DNA from: Lachnospiraceae bacterium
GTDB taxonomy: Bacteria > Bacillota > Clostridia > Lachnospirales > Lachnospiraceae
Direction of reading: 5' to 3'
Length of the DNA stretch: 64,000 nt
Assembly: GCA_910574715.1 (NCBI GenBank)
Contig: CAJTCH010000002.1
Span: 151,395 to 215,394 of the forward strand
Part shown: piece by piece, positions 34,927 through 44,685 of the stretch
How positions within the stretch are numbered: the first letter of the stretch is position 1
Layout of the letters: every line of letters starts with the position of its first letter
Translations under genes and position numbers: made by a program
The notes under the pieces: model-generated
Database searches by the model: none
What the model was told of the DNA's origin: nothing
The model's input: only the letters and a program-made list of their open reading frames with translations

Positions 34927-35687
34927 AGCTGCACCTGCCTTTCAAACTGCTTCCGCCCAACGATCCAGAATACCGCAAACCACACCAGTGAAACCAGAAT
35001 CCCCACCGGCACTCCCTTCCAGTCCATCAACTCCGGGGTAAATGACACGCTTCCCGGCTTTGCGATCAGCCCGTTCGGAAGTATTTTCAGAATAATACAC
35101 ATCAGCCGCGTCGCGATTCCTCCCGGGAGCAGCATAAAATACGGTTTCAATGACATTGTTACGGAGATCAGAAATATACTCCCCACATGGAGCAATATCA
35201 TCGGAAATCTGCCGATCACCTGCATAAGCAGCATGCAGAAAGGGATCTGCCACAGAGAAGTCATGAATAATACAACCACTGCAAATACCTGCTCTCCCAC
35301 TGCCGGATCGATGTGAAATACGATCTGCCATACCTGCTTAAGTATCGTGCTTATCATCAGTGTAACGCTTAAGAGCACCGCCAGGGAGATCCCCATGCAG
35401 CGGATCCCATATAACACCTTTCCGTCCCAGACCGCCCCCATATCTGCCGGAAGCGTCAGGATCGTCTGATTCTTCATCTTCTTATCACTGTTTCCCACCG
35501 TACCGCAGACGATGGCGTTCATCCCCGGAAATAATACAATATACCACCAATTATAAGCATCAATCGTAAAATAGCTGCTCGTAAGGCATGCCGCCAGACA
35601 CACTACGATCATCGGCATCAGCAATATCAGCTTTTCCGCAGAAGTGTGACGGTTCTTTAATCTTTCGGCCGGATAATATTTCCCCAT
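34923..35687 (-). CDS. Lantibiotic immunity type ABC permease (MutE/EpiE-like)
   Basis: 254 residues, six spans, with the conserved early section KLILLMPMIVVCLAACLTSSYFTIDAYNWWYIVLFPGMNAIVC seen in MutE/EpiE-family permeases. It starts right at the end of the ATPase gene. The partner permease follows with a 4-base overlap. Confidence 0.82.
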   Translation of the reverse strand: MGKYYPAERLKNRHTSAEKLILLMPMIVVCLAACLTSSYFTIDAYNWWYIVLFPGMNAIVCGTVGNSDKKMKNQTILTLPADMGAVWDGKVLYGIRCMGISLAVLLSVTLMISTILKQVWQIVFHIDPAVGEQVFAVVVLFMTSLWQIPFCMLLMQVIGRFPMILLHVGSIFLISVTMSLKPYFMLLPGGIATRLMCIILKILPNGLIAKPGSVSFTPELMDWKGVPVGILVSLVWFAVFWIVGRKQFERQVQL

Positions 35688-36419
35688 CTATCCCACCTCC
35701 TTAAGCTGACGCCCTTTGTCCGATACGGCATACTTCGCTGCAACCTGCATAAACAATTCTTCCAGATGACCGATTTCCGGCATCCCGCCCTGATAGCCGA
35801 GCGCTCCGTTTGCGATGATTCCGATATGGTCTGCCGTCTGGGCGATCTCGCTTAAGATATGACTTGATACGATCACCGTGATCCCCTCTTCTGGGAATCT
35901 TCGTATCATCTGCCGAAGCTCCTGGATTCCGATCGGGTCAAGTCCGTTGACCGGCTCGTCAAGAACCAACAGCTTAGGCCTGTTGAGCAGTGCGATCGCG
36001 ATTCCAAGCCTCTGCTTCATTCCCAGTGAAAATGCACCTGCCCTTTTCTTCCCTGTATCTGTCAGATCCACCAACTCCAATACTTCCCGGATCCTTTCAT
36101 CCGGTATATGAAGCATCAGCGCGCGGACTTTCAGATTCTCCCAGGCCGTCAGGTTCTCGTATACGGGCGGCGTCTCGATCAGAGCTCCGATATCCGCAAG
36201 GTCCTTCCTGCTCCACGGATGACCGTCAAAAAGAATTTCCCCGTCTGTGGGACGCAGGATTCCCGTCAGCATCTTAAGCAATGTGGACTTGCCCGCTCCG
36301 TTCGGACCCAGAAGTCCGTACACGCAGCACTTAGGTACTGCAAGCGAAATATGATCGACGGCATAGTGACCGCGGAATGATTTTGCCAGACATTTTGTTT
36401 CTAAGATGTTTTGATTCAT
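35688..36419 (-). CDS. Lantibiotic immunity type ABC ATPase (CprA/LanF-like)
   Basis: 243 residues from the ATG at 36419, which has AAGGAGG 5 bases upstream. Walker A is GPNGAGKST, the signature is FSLGMKQRLGIAIAL, Walker B is LLVLDEPVNGLD and the H-loop is VSSHI. It is the first gene of a five-gene operon (ATPase, two permeases, regulator, kinase). Confidence 0.9.
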   Translation of the reverse strand: MNQNILETKCLAKSFRGHYAVDHISLAVPKCCVYGLLGPNGAGKSTLLKMLTGILRPTDGEILFDGHPWSRKDLADIGALIETPPVYENLTAWENLKVRALMLHIPDERIREVLELVDLTDTGKKRAGAFSLGMKQRLGIAIALLNRPKLLVLDEPVNGLDPIGIQELRQMIRRFPEEGITVIVSSHILSEIAQTADHIGIIANGALGYQGGMPEIGHLEELFMQVAAKYAVSDKGRQLKEVG

Positions 36420-36556
36420 GATTTCCTCCTTATTCCATGCTTGTAATGTTCTGCCTGTAATGTTCTGCCTGATCAGATATCTCTTACCTGCCGCTGAACT
36501 ACAAGATAAGAATAGGGCAGAATTATAAGGAAAGTATAAGGAAATCCTCTCTTTTA

Positions 36557-36586
36557 TCAAAAAAGCCGCCGGATCACTCCGGCAGC
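36557..36586 (-). terminator. Rho-independent terminator of the tetronate operon
   Basis: Minus-strand hairpin GCTGCCGGA/TCCGGCGGC with a GTGA loop (one G-U pair), followed by TTTTTT. It lies 35 bases after the end of the permease gene. Confidence 0.85.
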
Positions 36587-36620
36587 CCATGCATACATAT
36601 ACACGTATATTTACATAAAG

Positions 36621-38024
36621 TTACATAAAGATATTCAGCACGATCACTTCCACAACCCCGACTGCCCACGCAACCGTAGATGTGACGGACCAGATCGTCA
36701 ACTGGTCTTTTGCTTCTCTGACGCCGAGCGTCCTGTTTACAACCCAGAAATAACTGTCGTTGAAGTATCCGAAGAACAGTGAACCCACACAGCATGCAAC
36801 TGCTCCAAGCAGCGGGCTTGCACCTGCCGCCACCACGATCGGCGCAGAGATACTGGCCGCTGTGGTCATGGCAACCGTACCGGAACCCTGGATGAATCTC
36901 ATCGCTGTTGAGATGAGCAGCGGCAGGATGATGATCGGGATCGCCGTCTTCGCAAGCCCTTCTGCCATGAATGTTCCAAGACCGGAATCCTTGATGATCT
37001 GTCCGAGAGCGCCGCCTCCGCCTGTTACCAGCATAATGATACCGGCAGACATCATACCCTTCTCCATCTCTGAGATACAGGTCTGTCTGTCAAGGTTTCT
37101 TCCCAGTGTAAAGATCGCCACCAGAAGTCCCAGTCCTACCGCTACGATCGGCTGTCCAAGGAATATCAGCACTTCCATGAATCCCGCCGTCTTGCCGAGC
37201 GCCGACGCGATCGTATTGATCAGGATCAGAATGATCGGCACGATCAGAGGCATGAATGACTCTAACGTTCCAGGCATTCCTGTAAGATCCATAGAGAACG
37301 CATTCTCATAATCCGGCTCCTGGTAAGGTGCTTCAATAATCTCTCCGCTCTCATCTACGATACGGTAATATTTCTTCGCAAGGACTATTCTCGCGTAGGC
37401 GATACACGCGATCGCCATTGGAAGCGCAAGCGCGATGGTCAGAAGGATGAACTTACCTACGTCAACTCCGAAGATACCACATACACCCAGAGGACCCGGT
37501 GTCGGCGGAACCAGGGAGTGCGTGATTACAAGCCCGGCCGCCAGGGATACGCCAAGCGCAATGACAGACTTCTTCGTCGCCTTGGATATAGCCTTGGCGA
37601 TCGGAGCCAATACCACGAATCCTGAATCACAGAAGATCGGGATGGATACAAGGAACCCGGTCAGCGCCAGGGCTTCCTCCTCCCGTTTCTTCCCGAACAG
37701 CTTAAGGAATGTATGCGCCATCCTCTTCGCCGCTCCCGTCACCTCGAATATCTGCCCCATCATAACGCCGAAACCGATGATAATACCGATACTTCCAAGC
37801 GTACCGCCGAATCCCGACGTAATCGAGTTCACAATACCGAACGTCTTGCCATCCTCAAGCGTAATATTTACCAGAGGCATCCCGCCTACAACACCTACAA
37901 TGACTGTACAGATAATTAGCGCCAGAAACGCCTGCACCTTTGTCTTCAACACCAAAAATATCAGAACGGCAATACCGATTGCCAGACCAATTAACATTCT
38001 CTGCCCGCTCAGTCCATTTACCAT
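36621..38024 (-). CDS. GntP-family sugar acid permease
   Basis: 467 residues and about 12-14 spans. GntP family marks include HSLVPPTPGPLGVCGIFGVDVG, TGGGGALGQIIKDSGLG and IQGSGTVAMTTAASI. Members take up gluconate and other sugar acids with protons. The genes upstream handle four-carbon sugar acids, so the substrate is probably threonate or erythronate. It is the last gene of the operon and is separated from the pdxA-like gene by 218 bases containing several hairpins. Confidence 0.9.
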   Translation of the reverse strand: MVNGLSGQRMLIGLAIGIAVLIFLVLKTKVQAFLALIICTVIVGVVGGMPLVNITLEDGKTFGIVNSITSGFGGTLGSIGIIIGFGVMMGQIFEVTGAAKRMAHTFLKLFGKKREEEALALTGFLVSIPIFCDSGFVVLAPIAKAISKATKKSVIALGVSLAAGLVITHSLVPPTPGPLGVCGIFGVDVGKFILLTIALALPMAIACIAYARIVLAKKYYRIVDESGEIIEAPYQEPDYENAFSMDLTGMPGTLESFMPLIVPIILILINTIASALGKTAGFMEVLIFLGQPIVAVGLGLLVAIFTLGRNLDRQTCISEMEKGMMSAGIIMLVTGGGGALGQIIKDSGLGTFMAEGLAKTAIPIIILPLLISTAMRFIQGSGTVAMTTAASISAPIVVAAGASPLLGAVACCVGSLFFGYFNDSYFWVVNRTLGVREAKDQLTIWSVTSTVAWAVGVVEVIVLNIFM

Positions 38025-38148
38025 ACTAGACCTCCTCTTCCTTTTCTAATTTCCACTATGCTTCTATGGTTAAATATGTTAAAATGTTGTCAGGCATACG
38101 CCAATATGCCTGGTATACCGGCGGCACAGCCGCCGTACATTTCAAAGT

Positions 38149-38183
38149 GCTGGCACGTTCATAATCAGGGTTAACGTGTCAGC
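38149..38183. repeat. Inverted repeat in the leader of the permease gene
   Basis: GCTGGCACGTT and AACGTGTCAGC (one mismatch) flank 13 bases. Two smaller palindromes, GGCAT...ATGCC and GGCGG-CACAG-CCGCC, lie at about 38096-38130. They may tune expression of the permease relative to the enzymes; none has a T run. Confidence 0.5.
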
Positions 38184-38242
38184 GTACCAGTGTCTCATTC
38201 ACGCCGGACAAGACACCTTCTTAATTGCTTCTTATTTGCTTC

Positions 38243-39241
38243 TTATTTTGTGAAATTCGGCGCGTATTTTGCCGCCAGCAATATTGCTTCGATCATGCTG
38301 ACCGCGCTCACGATCCCCTTTCCCGCAATGTCAAATGCAGTTCCGTGATCCACGGAGGTTCGAAGGATCGGCATTCCGTTGGTGATCGCGATGGTCTTCT
38401 CAAAATCAAGAGTCTTCGTCGCAATATGGCCCTGGTCGTGATACAGGGACAGCACGCTGTTGTACTTGCCGATAGCAGCCTGGTGGAATACGGAATCCGC
38501 ACCGATCGGCCCAACTACATTGTAGCCCTCTGCCTGCAGTTCTTCGACGGCCGGCGTAATCTCATTCACTTCCTCCCAGCCGAATAATCCATGTTCTCCG
38601 CTGTGCGGATTCAACCCGGCAACTGCCATCGTTCCGTCTGATACCCCAAGCTTCTTAAGCGCTTCCAGACACCGCTTCACATAGTCCTTGATTCTCTCCT
38701 TCGTGATCATATCAAGCATCTCTCTTAAGGATACATGCCTCGTCAGGAAGAATACGCGCATACCGTTCGTCTCGAACATGGTCAGCGGATCCTCGGTGTC
38801 AGTGAGAGCGCCGAAGATCTCTGTATGTCCGATAAAATTAATTCCGCCCGCGCGCAGCGACTCTTTGTTGATCGGCGTCGTGGCTACGGCATCGACCTTG
38901 CCCTCATTTGCAAGCTCGATACTTTTTGTAATATATTCATATGCGGCCTTCCCGCACATTCCATTGACACGGCCGAACTCAAAATTCCCCATATCAACAT
39001 TGCCAAGATCAATGAGATTCAGGACTCCCTCACGGAAATCCCCTTCTTCCGGTCCGTTTATCACATGGACCGTAAGATCCTCGCCGGCTATCCTGACGGC
39101 ATTTTCCATAACGGTCTTATCTCCCACAACGATACAATCCGCCGCGTTAAATACTTCCTTAGAAGCGACTGATTTGGCGACGATCTCCGGTCCTACTCCC
39201 GCCGGATCCCCAATAGGTACTGCGATTAGTGATTTTCCCAT
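38243..39241 (-). CDS. pdxA2: PdxA2-type 4-phospho-tetronate dehydrogenase
   Basis: 332 residues of the PdxA fold. Start [18 protein letters not shown]; metal-binding histidines in [19 protein letters not shown] and [12 protein letters not shown]. PdxA2 relatives oxidatively decarboxylate 4-phospho-D-threonate or -erythronate to dihydroxyacetone phosphate, working with DUF1537 kinases, two of which are next to it. A role in vitamin B6 synthesis (true PdxA) is unlikely in this context. Confidence 0.88.
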   Translation of the reverse strand: MGKSLIAVPIGDPAGVGPEIVAKSVASKEVFNAADCIVVGDKTVMENAVRIAGEDLTVHVINGPEEGDFREGVLNLIDLGNVDMGNFEFGRVNGMCGKAAYEYITKSIELANEGKVDAVATTPINKESLRAGGINFIGHTEIFGALTDTEDPLTMFETNGMRVFFLTRHVSLREMLDMITKERIKDYVKRCLEALKKLGVSDGTMAVAGLNPHSGEHGLFGWEEVNEITPAVEELQAEGYNVVGPIGADSVFHQAAIGKYNSVLSLYHDQGHIATKTLDFEKTIAITNGMPILRTSVDHGTAFDIAGKGIVSAVSMIEAILLAAKYAPNFTK

Positions 39242-39299
39242 AATTCCTCATCCTTTCTTAATTAATACATTGATAAATAGACTGCCTGTATACGGCGCG

Positions 39300-40604
39300 T
39301 CAGATAAACAGCTTCTCCTTCAGATATGTAATACACTGATTGATCGCATCGCGGCCGCCCTGGCTTCCGCCCTTAGTGATAATGTGGACGCCCTCGAATT
39401 CCCCCTTAAGGAACTGTCCGTATGCGGCCAATGGAAGCACCTCATCCTTAAGCGACAATCCCGCCGTATCGAATCTCTCACAAACTGCCACCGTCACATC
39501 CCCTCCGCTGGTATACAGCCCGCGAAATGTAGGCTCCGCCTTGAAGATCCGGTAAGTGATCTCTGCAAACGCACCGTTGATCATACCTGTCACCTCATCC
39601 ATGGAACAATTATAGCGCTCCATATAAGGCTTGAAATCGATCCTGTTCTCCGGGTAGATCCCGTCCCCTGTCACGGTGCAGACCGCATTGCGCCCGCATT
39701 CGTTAAGGATCTCTTCTGCTACCCGGGAAGTCTCCGCCTCTCTTCTGCCTTTAGACTCCAGCAGCTCTCTGGTATTGACGAACACATTATAGGTCCTCTG
39801 AGACAGCCACAGCTCTTTCATCTGTGCGGTCGTGTTCGGATTGACGCTCCCCACCACCGCCAGGATCTTACTCTTCTCCTTCTTCTGGGACGGCGTGATC
39901 AGCTTCCGGGCAAGCGTAGCCGTAAATACACCCGGATCCACCGCAACCACCTTAAGCCCGCTTGTGATCACCGCGTCTGCGATCAGATCAAGATCTTCCT
40001 GCGTGATACAGTCAAGGACAATGATCCTGCTGCCGCTTAACACACACTGATTCATCAGATCCGCAAGATAATGCTTCCCATGCATCAGATCTTTCAGTTG
40101 GATGGACGAAACCTTGTATCTGCTCTGTTCGTCGAAGAGAACCGCAACCTCCGAGATCTTGACAGGCGTCTTCGGATCAATGGCAATATCCGTCTTATGA
40201 AGCGGCAGACCGCCCACAAGCATATAGCCTCCGGCTACGATCCTGCCGGAAGACGGGAAACAGGGAGCCGCAACCGCGATATAGTCATCCCCGAGACAAT
40301 CCAGCATGGCGTCCGTCTCGCTTCCCAAATTCCCCCTTAAGGTACTGTCGATCCGTTTCGAATATACCTTTACATCGTCTCCCTTCAGCAGACTGCACAC
40401 GTTATATACTCTGTTGTACGCCATCTTCGGCTCTATGCCGCGGCTGTCTGTCGGATACAGTACACAGTCACAATCCGTCAGGGTCGACAGCTCGATCCGT
40501 TCTGTGTTCATCACTGTGTATGCTTCGTAATTCATTTTTTTCAGAAGTACACCGGTGGCATTGGCTCCTGTCAGGTCATCAGCTATTACAACACACTGAG
40601 ACAT
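39300..40604 (-). CDS. DUF1537 four-carbon acid sugar kinase (DtnK-like)
   Basis: 434 residues. N-terminal substrate domain starts CVVIADDLTGANATGV and has SKRIDSTLRGNLGSE; the C-terminal nucleotide domain has ITGDG-like VTGDGIYPEN and ends ITKGGSQGGRDAI. These kinases phosphorylate D-threonate, D-erythronate or 3-oxo-tetronates at O4. It lies directly before the pdxA2-like gene, a pairing known for the D-threonate route. Specificity is not readable from sequence. Confidence 0.88.
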   Translation of the reverse strand: MSQCVVIADDLTGANATGVLLKKMNYEAYTVMNTERIELSTLTDCDCVLYPTDSRGIEPKMAYNRVYNVCSLLKGDDVKVYSKRIDSTLRGNLGSETDAMLDCLGDDYIAVAAPCFPSSGRIVAGGYMLVGGLPLHKTDIAIDPKTPVKISEVAVLFDEQSRYKVSSIQLKDLMHGKHYLADLMNQCVLSGSRIIVLDCITQEDLDLIADAVITSGLKVVAVDPGVFTATLARKLITPSQKKEKSKILAVVGSVNPNTTAQMKELWLSQRTYNVFVNTRELLESKGRREAETSRVAEEILNECGRNAVCTVTGDGIYPENRIDFKPYMERYNCSMDEVTGMINGAFAEITYRIFKAEPTFRGLYTSGGDVTVAVCERFDTAGLSLKDEVLPLAAYGQFLKGEFEGVHIITKGGSQGGRDAINQCITYLKEKLFI

Positions 40605-40715
40605 AACCAGCCTCCTTCCTATAAACTATTTCTTACAAAATCAGCTAATCGCACAAATTATATGTTTGAATTTGTTTATTTTCACCAACCGAACGCTTTC
40701 TAATGATTAAAGTGA

Positions 40716-42137
40716 TCAGCCGATCAGCACCTCTACAGCCTCTTTTAGGGTCTGTATCTCTCCCACATTTCCCGGGAAGATGACATACGGGGTCATTGGA
40801 AATTTGCTCTCTTCCCCTGTCTGCCACACCGGGATCCCCGGTTCGATCTGTCCAAGCACATTTGCCTTCTTCACCGCAAGAGCCTTTGTCCCCACATCAC
40901 TGGAGGTGATTCCGCCCTTTGCGATCACAAAGCTTGGAGTGATGCTAAGCCTTCCTACCAATGACTGCACCGCGTCAGAGATCTTCACGGACAGTCTGAG
41001 TTCATCCTCCTTATCTCCCGTATCCGCCGTGATCAGCGCACGCGTCGTATAGCAGCATACGGTCCTGCCGGCTTTGATGCACGCTTCCTCTCTGTCAAGG
41101 CATCTCCTAACCTCTGCCTCGAACGCCGCGTCGTCTGTCACCAGCGTTGCGTCTAACTCAATAAATTCAATGCCGGACAGTTCTTTTAAGGCCTCTACCT
41201 GCTTCGTCGTCTTGTCTGTGTGCGAGCCGACTACTACGATCCCGCCGTTCGCCGTCTCTTTGACGACCATCTGATCTCTGGTAAGAAGCGGCTGGTCTGT
41301 CACTGCCCCCATTACCTTCACGATCGCTGCCGCCGTACGGAACATGAACACCTTTCCCTTCGCCATGGCACGGAACAGAGCCACGCAGAACACCTTTACA
41401 TCCGCATAATCGACCGCATTGACGATGATCTTGTTGAAATCCTTCACCTCCATCAACTGCGCCTCGATCTTGTCTATATCCATGCTGTGAATATCTTCAA
41501 GAGATATGCAGGTCACATCGGACGCCTTATAAGCTCCCCTGGTCTTCTCCTCCACATATTCCGGCATGGTTGCCGCGGTGTATCCAAAGGTCTTGTCTTT
41601 GGCGAATTCCGTCTCATTTGCCGGGACAAGCTCATCGCCGTACTTTACATAATGTACATTATCAATGGTGAACCTGCCGCCTTCCTTGAAGAACGGACAG
41701 AGAATCTCTCCGTCGACAGTCTTACCGGTATTCTGCTCGTAACTCTTCTTAAGAAGCTCTGTCTCCAGGGGATAATGTCCGCGCAAAGTGCTGTCGCTGC
41801 GGCTGATAAATATGTATTCCTTCCCCGTCTCCCTGGCGACCTCATCCACGGCCGCCGCAATCTCATTGTGCGCTTTCGTTGTCTGCTCTGCTGTAAAGCC
41901 TCTGGAATTAGTCAGCACATAGAACAGATTGTTCTCCTCTTCAAACCCCTGACGGATGCTGTCCTTCTCCCAATTGGTATATACCGATATATCATGGACC
42001 GTCTGCACGCCTGTCGGGTCGTCATCCAACACTACGATCTTCTTGTTATTTGCTTCGATTTCTTTCTTTAATAAAGCGTCAATGTGCGCCTCATCTATTT
42101 TCTTATAAGAAGTCAGCGCCCCTGCACCTATTGCCAT
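40716..42137 (-). CDS. DUF1537 four-carbon acid sugar kinase, second copy
   Basis: 473 residues from the ATG at 42137, where AGGAGG lies 8 bases upstream; another ATG two codons earlier is too close to that site. Family marks are VLDDDPTGVQTVHDI, SRSDSTLRGHYPLE, VVVGSHTDKTTKQVEAL and AKGGITSSDVGTKAL. It is a different subgroup from its neighbour, closer to the long DUF1537 proteins that pair with hydroxyacid dehydrogenases (OtnK/LtnK type, acting on 3-oxo-tetronates). It lies 18 bases after the dehydrogenase gene. Confidence 0.88.
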   Translation of the reverse strand: MAIGAGALTSYKKIDEAHIDALLKKEIEANNKKIVVLDDDPTGVQTVHDISVYTNWEKDSIRQGFEEENNLFYVLTNSRGFTAEQTTKAHNEIAAAVDEVARETGKEYIFISRSDSTLRGHYPLETELLKKSYEQNTGKTVDGEILCPFFKEGGRFTIDNVHYVKYGDELVPANETEFAKDKTFGYTAATMPEYVEEKTRGAYKASDVTCISLEDIHSMDIDKIEAQLMEVKDFNKIIVNAVDYADVKVFCVALFRAMAKGKVFMFRTAAAIVKVMGAVTDQPLLTRDQMVVKETANGGIVVVGSHTDKTTKQVEALKELSGIEFIELDATLVTDDAAFEAEVRRCLDREEACIKAGRTVCCYTTRALITADTGDKEDELRLSVKISDAVQSLVGRLSITPSFVIAKGGITSSDVGTKALAVKKANVLGQIEPGIPVWQTGEESKFPMTPYVIFPGNVGEIQTLKEAVEVLIG

Positions 42138-42154
42138 GATCATTTCCTCCTGAT

Positions 42155-43042
42155 CTAGTTCATTTTTTTAACTTCAACATCAGCCAGCTTCTCAAAATAT
42201 TGCACGATTCCGCCGTGATCGTCGTTCATATGTCCGTGGATCTTCAATGTCTGAAGGATCTCGTAGAGCTGTGCCGTATAAGGAATCGGAACGTCGATCG
42301 AGTGAGCTGTGTTCACCACATTCTTGATATCCTTGTGATTGATACGGATCGGACCGCCCGGCTTGAAATTACGCTCTACGATCATCGGGATCTTAGCATC
42401 CAAAACCGCGCTTCCCGCCAGTCCTCCCCTGATCGCTTCATATACCTTCTGAGGATCAGCTCCCGCCTTAGCCGCCAGAACAAACGCCTCAGACACTACT
42501 GCGATCGTGTTATTGACAATCACCTGATTGGCAAGCTTTGTAACGCTTCCGCTTCCGCTTCCGCCGATCAGCAAAGCCGAAGATCCCAGGATATCGAAAT
42601 ACTCCTTCATCTCATTAAAGTCCTTCTCATCTCCGCCTGCCATGATCGCAAGCGTTCCCGCGATCGCTCCCGGTTCCCCGCCGGATACCGGCGCATCTAC
42701 GAAGCCGACGCCCTTCTCCTTCAACGCCTGGTAACAATCCTGGGACTCTACCGGAGTCACAGAACTCATATCACAGATTACGGTTCCTGCTTTCACGGTT
42801 GAAGCCACGCCGCCTTCACCGAACAGGATCGATTTCGTGATCTCCCCGCTCGGAACCATGATAATGATCCGTTCGCACCGTTCTCCAATCTCTGCGTAGC
42901 TTGCTTCTTCTGCGCCCGCTGCGACCACATCCGCAACCGCTTCCTTGTTCAGATCTGCAACCAGGAGATCCACTCCCGCCTTCAGCATGTTCTTCGCCAT
43001 TGGTCTTCCCATGATGCCAAGTCCGATAAATCCTACCTTCAT
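42155..43042 (-). CDS. beta-Hydroxyacid dehydrogenase (LtnD / GarR-like)
   Basis: 295 residues. NAD(P)-binding start GFIGLGIMGRPMAKNMLKAG, substrate motif DAPVSGGEPGAIAGTLAIM, and catalytic Lys region GSVTKLANQVIVNN. In threonate pathways LtnD oxidises C2 of L-threonate or D-erythronate to the 2-oxo acid; GarR-type reduction of tartronate semialdehyde is the alternative. First gene of the operon; an operator-bearing promoter lies 50 bases upstream. Confidence 0.85.
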   Translation of the reverse strand: MKVGFIGLGIMGRPMAKNMLKAGVDLLVADLNKEAVADVVAAGAEEASYAEIGERCERIIIMVPSGEITKSILFGEGGVASTVKAGTVICDMSSVTPVESQDCYQALKEKGVGFVDAPVSGGEPGAIAGTLAIMAGGDEKDFNEMKEYFDILGSSALLIGGSGSGSVTKLANQVIVNNTIAVVSEAFVLAAKAGADPQKVYEAIRGGLAGSAVLDAKIPMIVERNFKPGGPIRINHKDIKNVVNTAHSIDVPIPYTAQLYEILQTLKIHGHMNDDHGGIVQYFEKLADVEVKKMN

Positions 43043-43089
43043 TCTTCTTACTTCCTTTCTTATATGTTCATTATTCCTTCGATGTACTC

Positions 43090-43118
43090 ACTTTACTACA
43101 TACCGGTATACCGGTCAA
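43090..43118 (-). promoter_or_regulatory. Promoter of the tetronate operon with operator palindrome
   Basis: On the minus strand a -35 TTGACC (43118-43113), 17 bases, and a -10 TAAAGT (43095-43090). A perfect 14-bp palindrome ACCGGTATACCGGT (43102-43115) covers the end of the -35 box and the spacer, so a bound protein would block RNA polymerase. The divergent GntR-family gene is the natural candidate. Confidence 0.75.
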
Positions 43119-43192
43119 GTGTTTCGGAGGAATTCACGCTCTTTCTCACTTTTATACAGTTTTAATCTCTCATTTTTGTGCATAATTTTTTA

Positions 43193-43220
43193 TTGACACT
43201 GACGTAGACCACACTATATA
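43193..43220 (+). promoter_or_regulatory. Promoter of the GntR-family gene
   Basis: TTGACA (43193-43198), 16 bases, TATATA (43215-43220), about 40 bases before the start codon. Confidence 0.65.
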
Positions 43221-43258
43221 CTGATAACAATTATTACGCCAGCAGAGGATTGAATATT

Positions 43259-43903
43259 ATGACACCGTTAAATAAACAGGCATACCAACACCTGCAGAAG
43301 TTGATCATTCAGGGAGAATTCGAATATAACAAGATCTATTCGGAGACGAAGCTGTCAAGGGAGCTCGGCATCTCACGCACTCCGTTCCGCGATGCCGTTC
43401 ACAGGCTCGCCCAGGAGGGCTACATCGATATTATCCCTAGCAAAGGCTTCATGCTCCACCAATTGACGCGCCAGGACATCGACGAGACGTTCCAGGTCCG
43501 TTCTGCCCTGGAATGTTACTGCACTCTCGCGATCACGAAGGCGCACAAGAACCGTTCTGTCAAGAAGTTATTAAAAGAACTGCGCATGCTGACCGATATT
43601 TTAAAGGAGATCATGGATTCGGGCGGTTCTATCGAAGAATTCTGTGAATATGATTTCCAATACCATACCAAGATCATCGACTACTCCGAAAACCGTCAGT
43701 TCGTCTCCATCTTCGCTACCTTCAAGTACCGCATGCGCAAGCTCGCCGAGCTTTCCCTTGCCCACGAAGGCCGTATGCAGGATACCTATGAGGAACATCT
43801 TGCTATCGTGGAAGCTATGGAGAACAATGATACGGAACACATCTACGAGATCACACTCGCCCATATGAATACGGCACGCAAGATCAATCTGGACGATCTG
43901 TAG
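43259..43903 (+). CDS. GntR-family (FCD) transcriptional regulator of the tetronate operon
   Basis: 214 residues from the ATG at 43259 (AGAGGA 9 bases upstream; a TTG three codons earlier is the alternative). Winged helix: SETKLSRELGISRTPFRDAVHRLAQEGYIDIIPSKGF. The C-terminal FCD ligand domain has the metal-ligand pattern in FDYHTKIIDYSE-like EYDFQYHTKII and EHLAIVEAMENND. It is divergent from the operon and probably represses it until a sugar acid is present. The 176 bases after it hold a CTACGTCG/CGACGTAG inverted repeat at 43991-44017 and no gene. Confidence 0.9.
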   Translation: MTPLNKQAYQHLQKLIIQGEFEYNKIYSETKLSRELGISRTPFRDAVHRLAQEGYIDIIPSKGFMLHQLTRQDIDETFQVRSALECYCTLAITKAHKNRSVKKLLKELRMLTDILKEIMDSGGSIEEFCEYDFQYHTKIIDYSENRQFVSIFATFKYRMRKLAELSLAHEGRMQDTYEEHLAIVEAMENNDTEHIYEITLAHMNTARKINLDDL

Positions 43904-44079
43904 CCTGCGGATCATCCAGACCGATCTCCTTTTGTGCCTGCATAGCTATTTTAATAATAAAATTGATAACTGTAATAATTAGAGTATGCGCTACGTCGAT
44001 TGACGACAACGACGTAGATGGAAAATCAGGCAAGTTATATGGCTGGTTACTTATTTTTCGGTGTACTAGAATCAAAATC

Positions 44080-44685
44080 CTATACTTCCCTTGCCGCAAC
44101 CACCTTCCCTGCAATCACCCAGGATACAGTGAATGCCAATGCACCAACTGCCATACCGACTGACAGCGCTGCCATCCTCTGCCTGATCACCGAAGTCAAT
44201 CCCATGATCAGCGCAACTGACAGCGGATACGCAAGCATGGAGCCCATCACACTCTTCTCCTCACTCAGCAGGAAATAGCACGGCAGAATCAAGCTCCCTG
44301 CCAACAGCGCCATAGTAACACTGATACAGAAGAACAAGACAAAATTGTCATAATCTAAAGTTCCAGTCACCATAAGGGCTGTCAGAGAACATACCGTTCC
44401 AGCCAAAAGCCCGAATACACTGAGAAACAGATACATCAAATATTTGCTGCTGACCATCCTCTCTCCGGAAACCGGAAACGCCGCGCTTAAACGGGTCCAT
44501 CCGCATGCCTTATCCATATTGATGGTCGATGCCTCCACCATACCCGTCATAACCGTTGCCAGGATCAGCAGTACCTGAGGAGAGACCAGATAAGACAGCC
44601 CCGCTCCGATCACCAGGAATACCCCGGTCATCATGATCACAACCGATCGTATCATATAGAAATCCTTCACTAATAATCCTCTCAT
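44080..44685 (-). CDS. ABC-2 type transporter permease
   Basis: 201 residues and six hydrophobic spans beginning LLVKDFYMIRSVVIMMTGVFLVIG. It is the membrane partner of the ATPase that ends one base before it starts. Small ABC-2 permeases next to a YtrA-type regulator often export cell-wall-active or peptide compounds; the substrate is unknown. Confidence 0.85.
   Translation of the reverse strand: MRGLLVKDFYMIRSVVIMMTGVFLVIGAGLSYLVSPQVLLILATVMTGMVEASTINMDKACGWTRLSAAFPVSGERMVSSKYLMYLFLSVFGLLAGTVCSLTALMVTGTLDYDNFVLFFCISVTMALLAGSLILPCYFLLSEEKSVMGSMLAYPLSVALIMGLTSVIRQRMAALSVGMAVGALAFTVSWVIAGKVVAAREV

Noticed and set aside
43991..44017. Terminator after the GntR-family gene (CTACGTCG/CGACGTAG repeat)
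   Set aside because: No T run follows and the loop is 11 bases; left as an unexplained inverted repeat.
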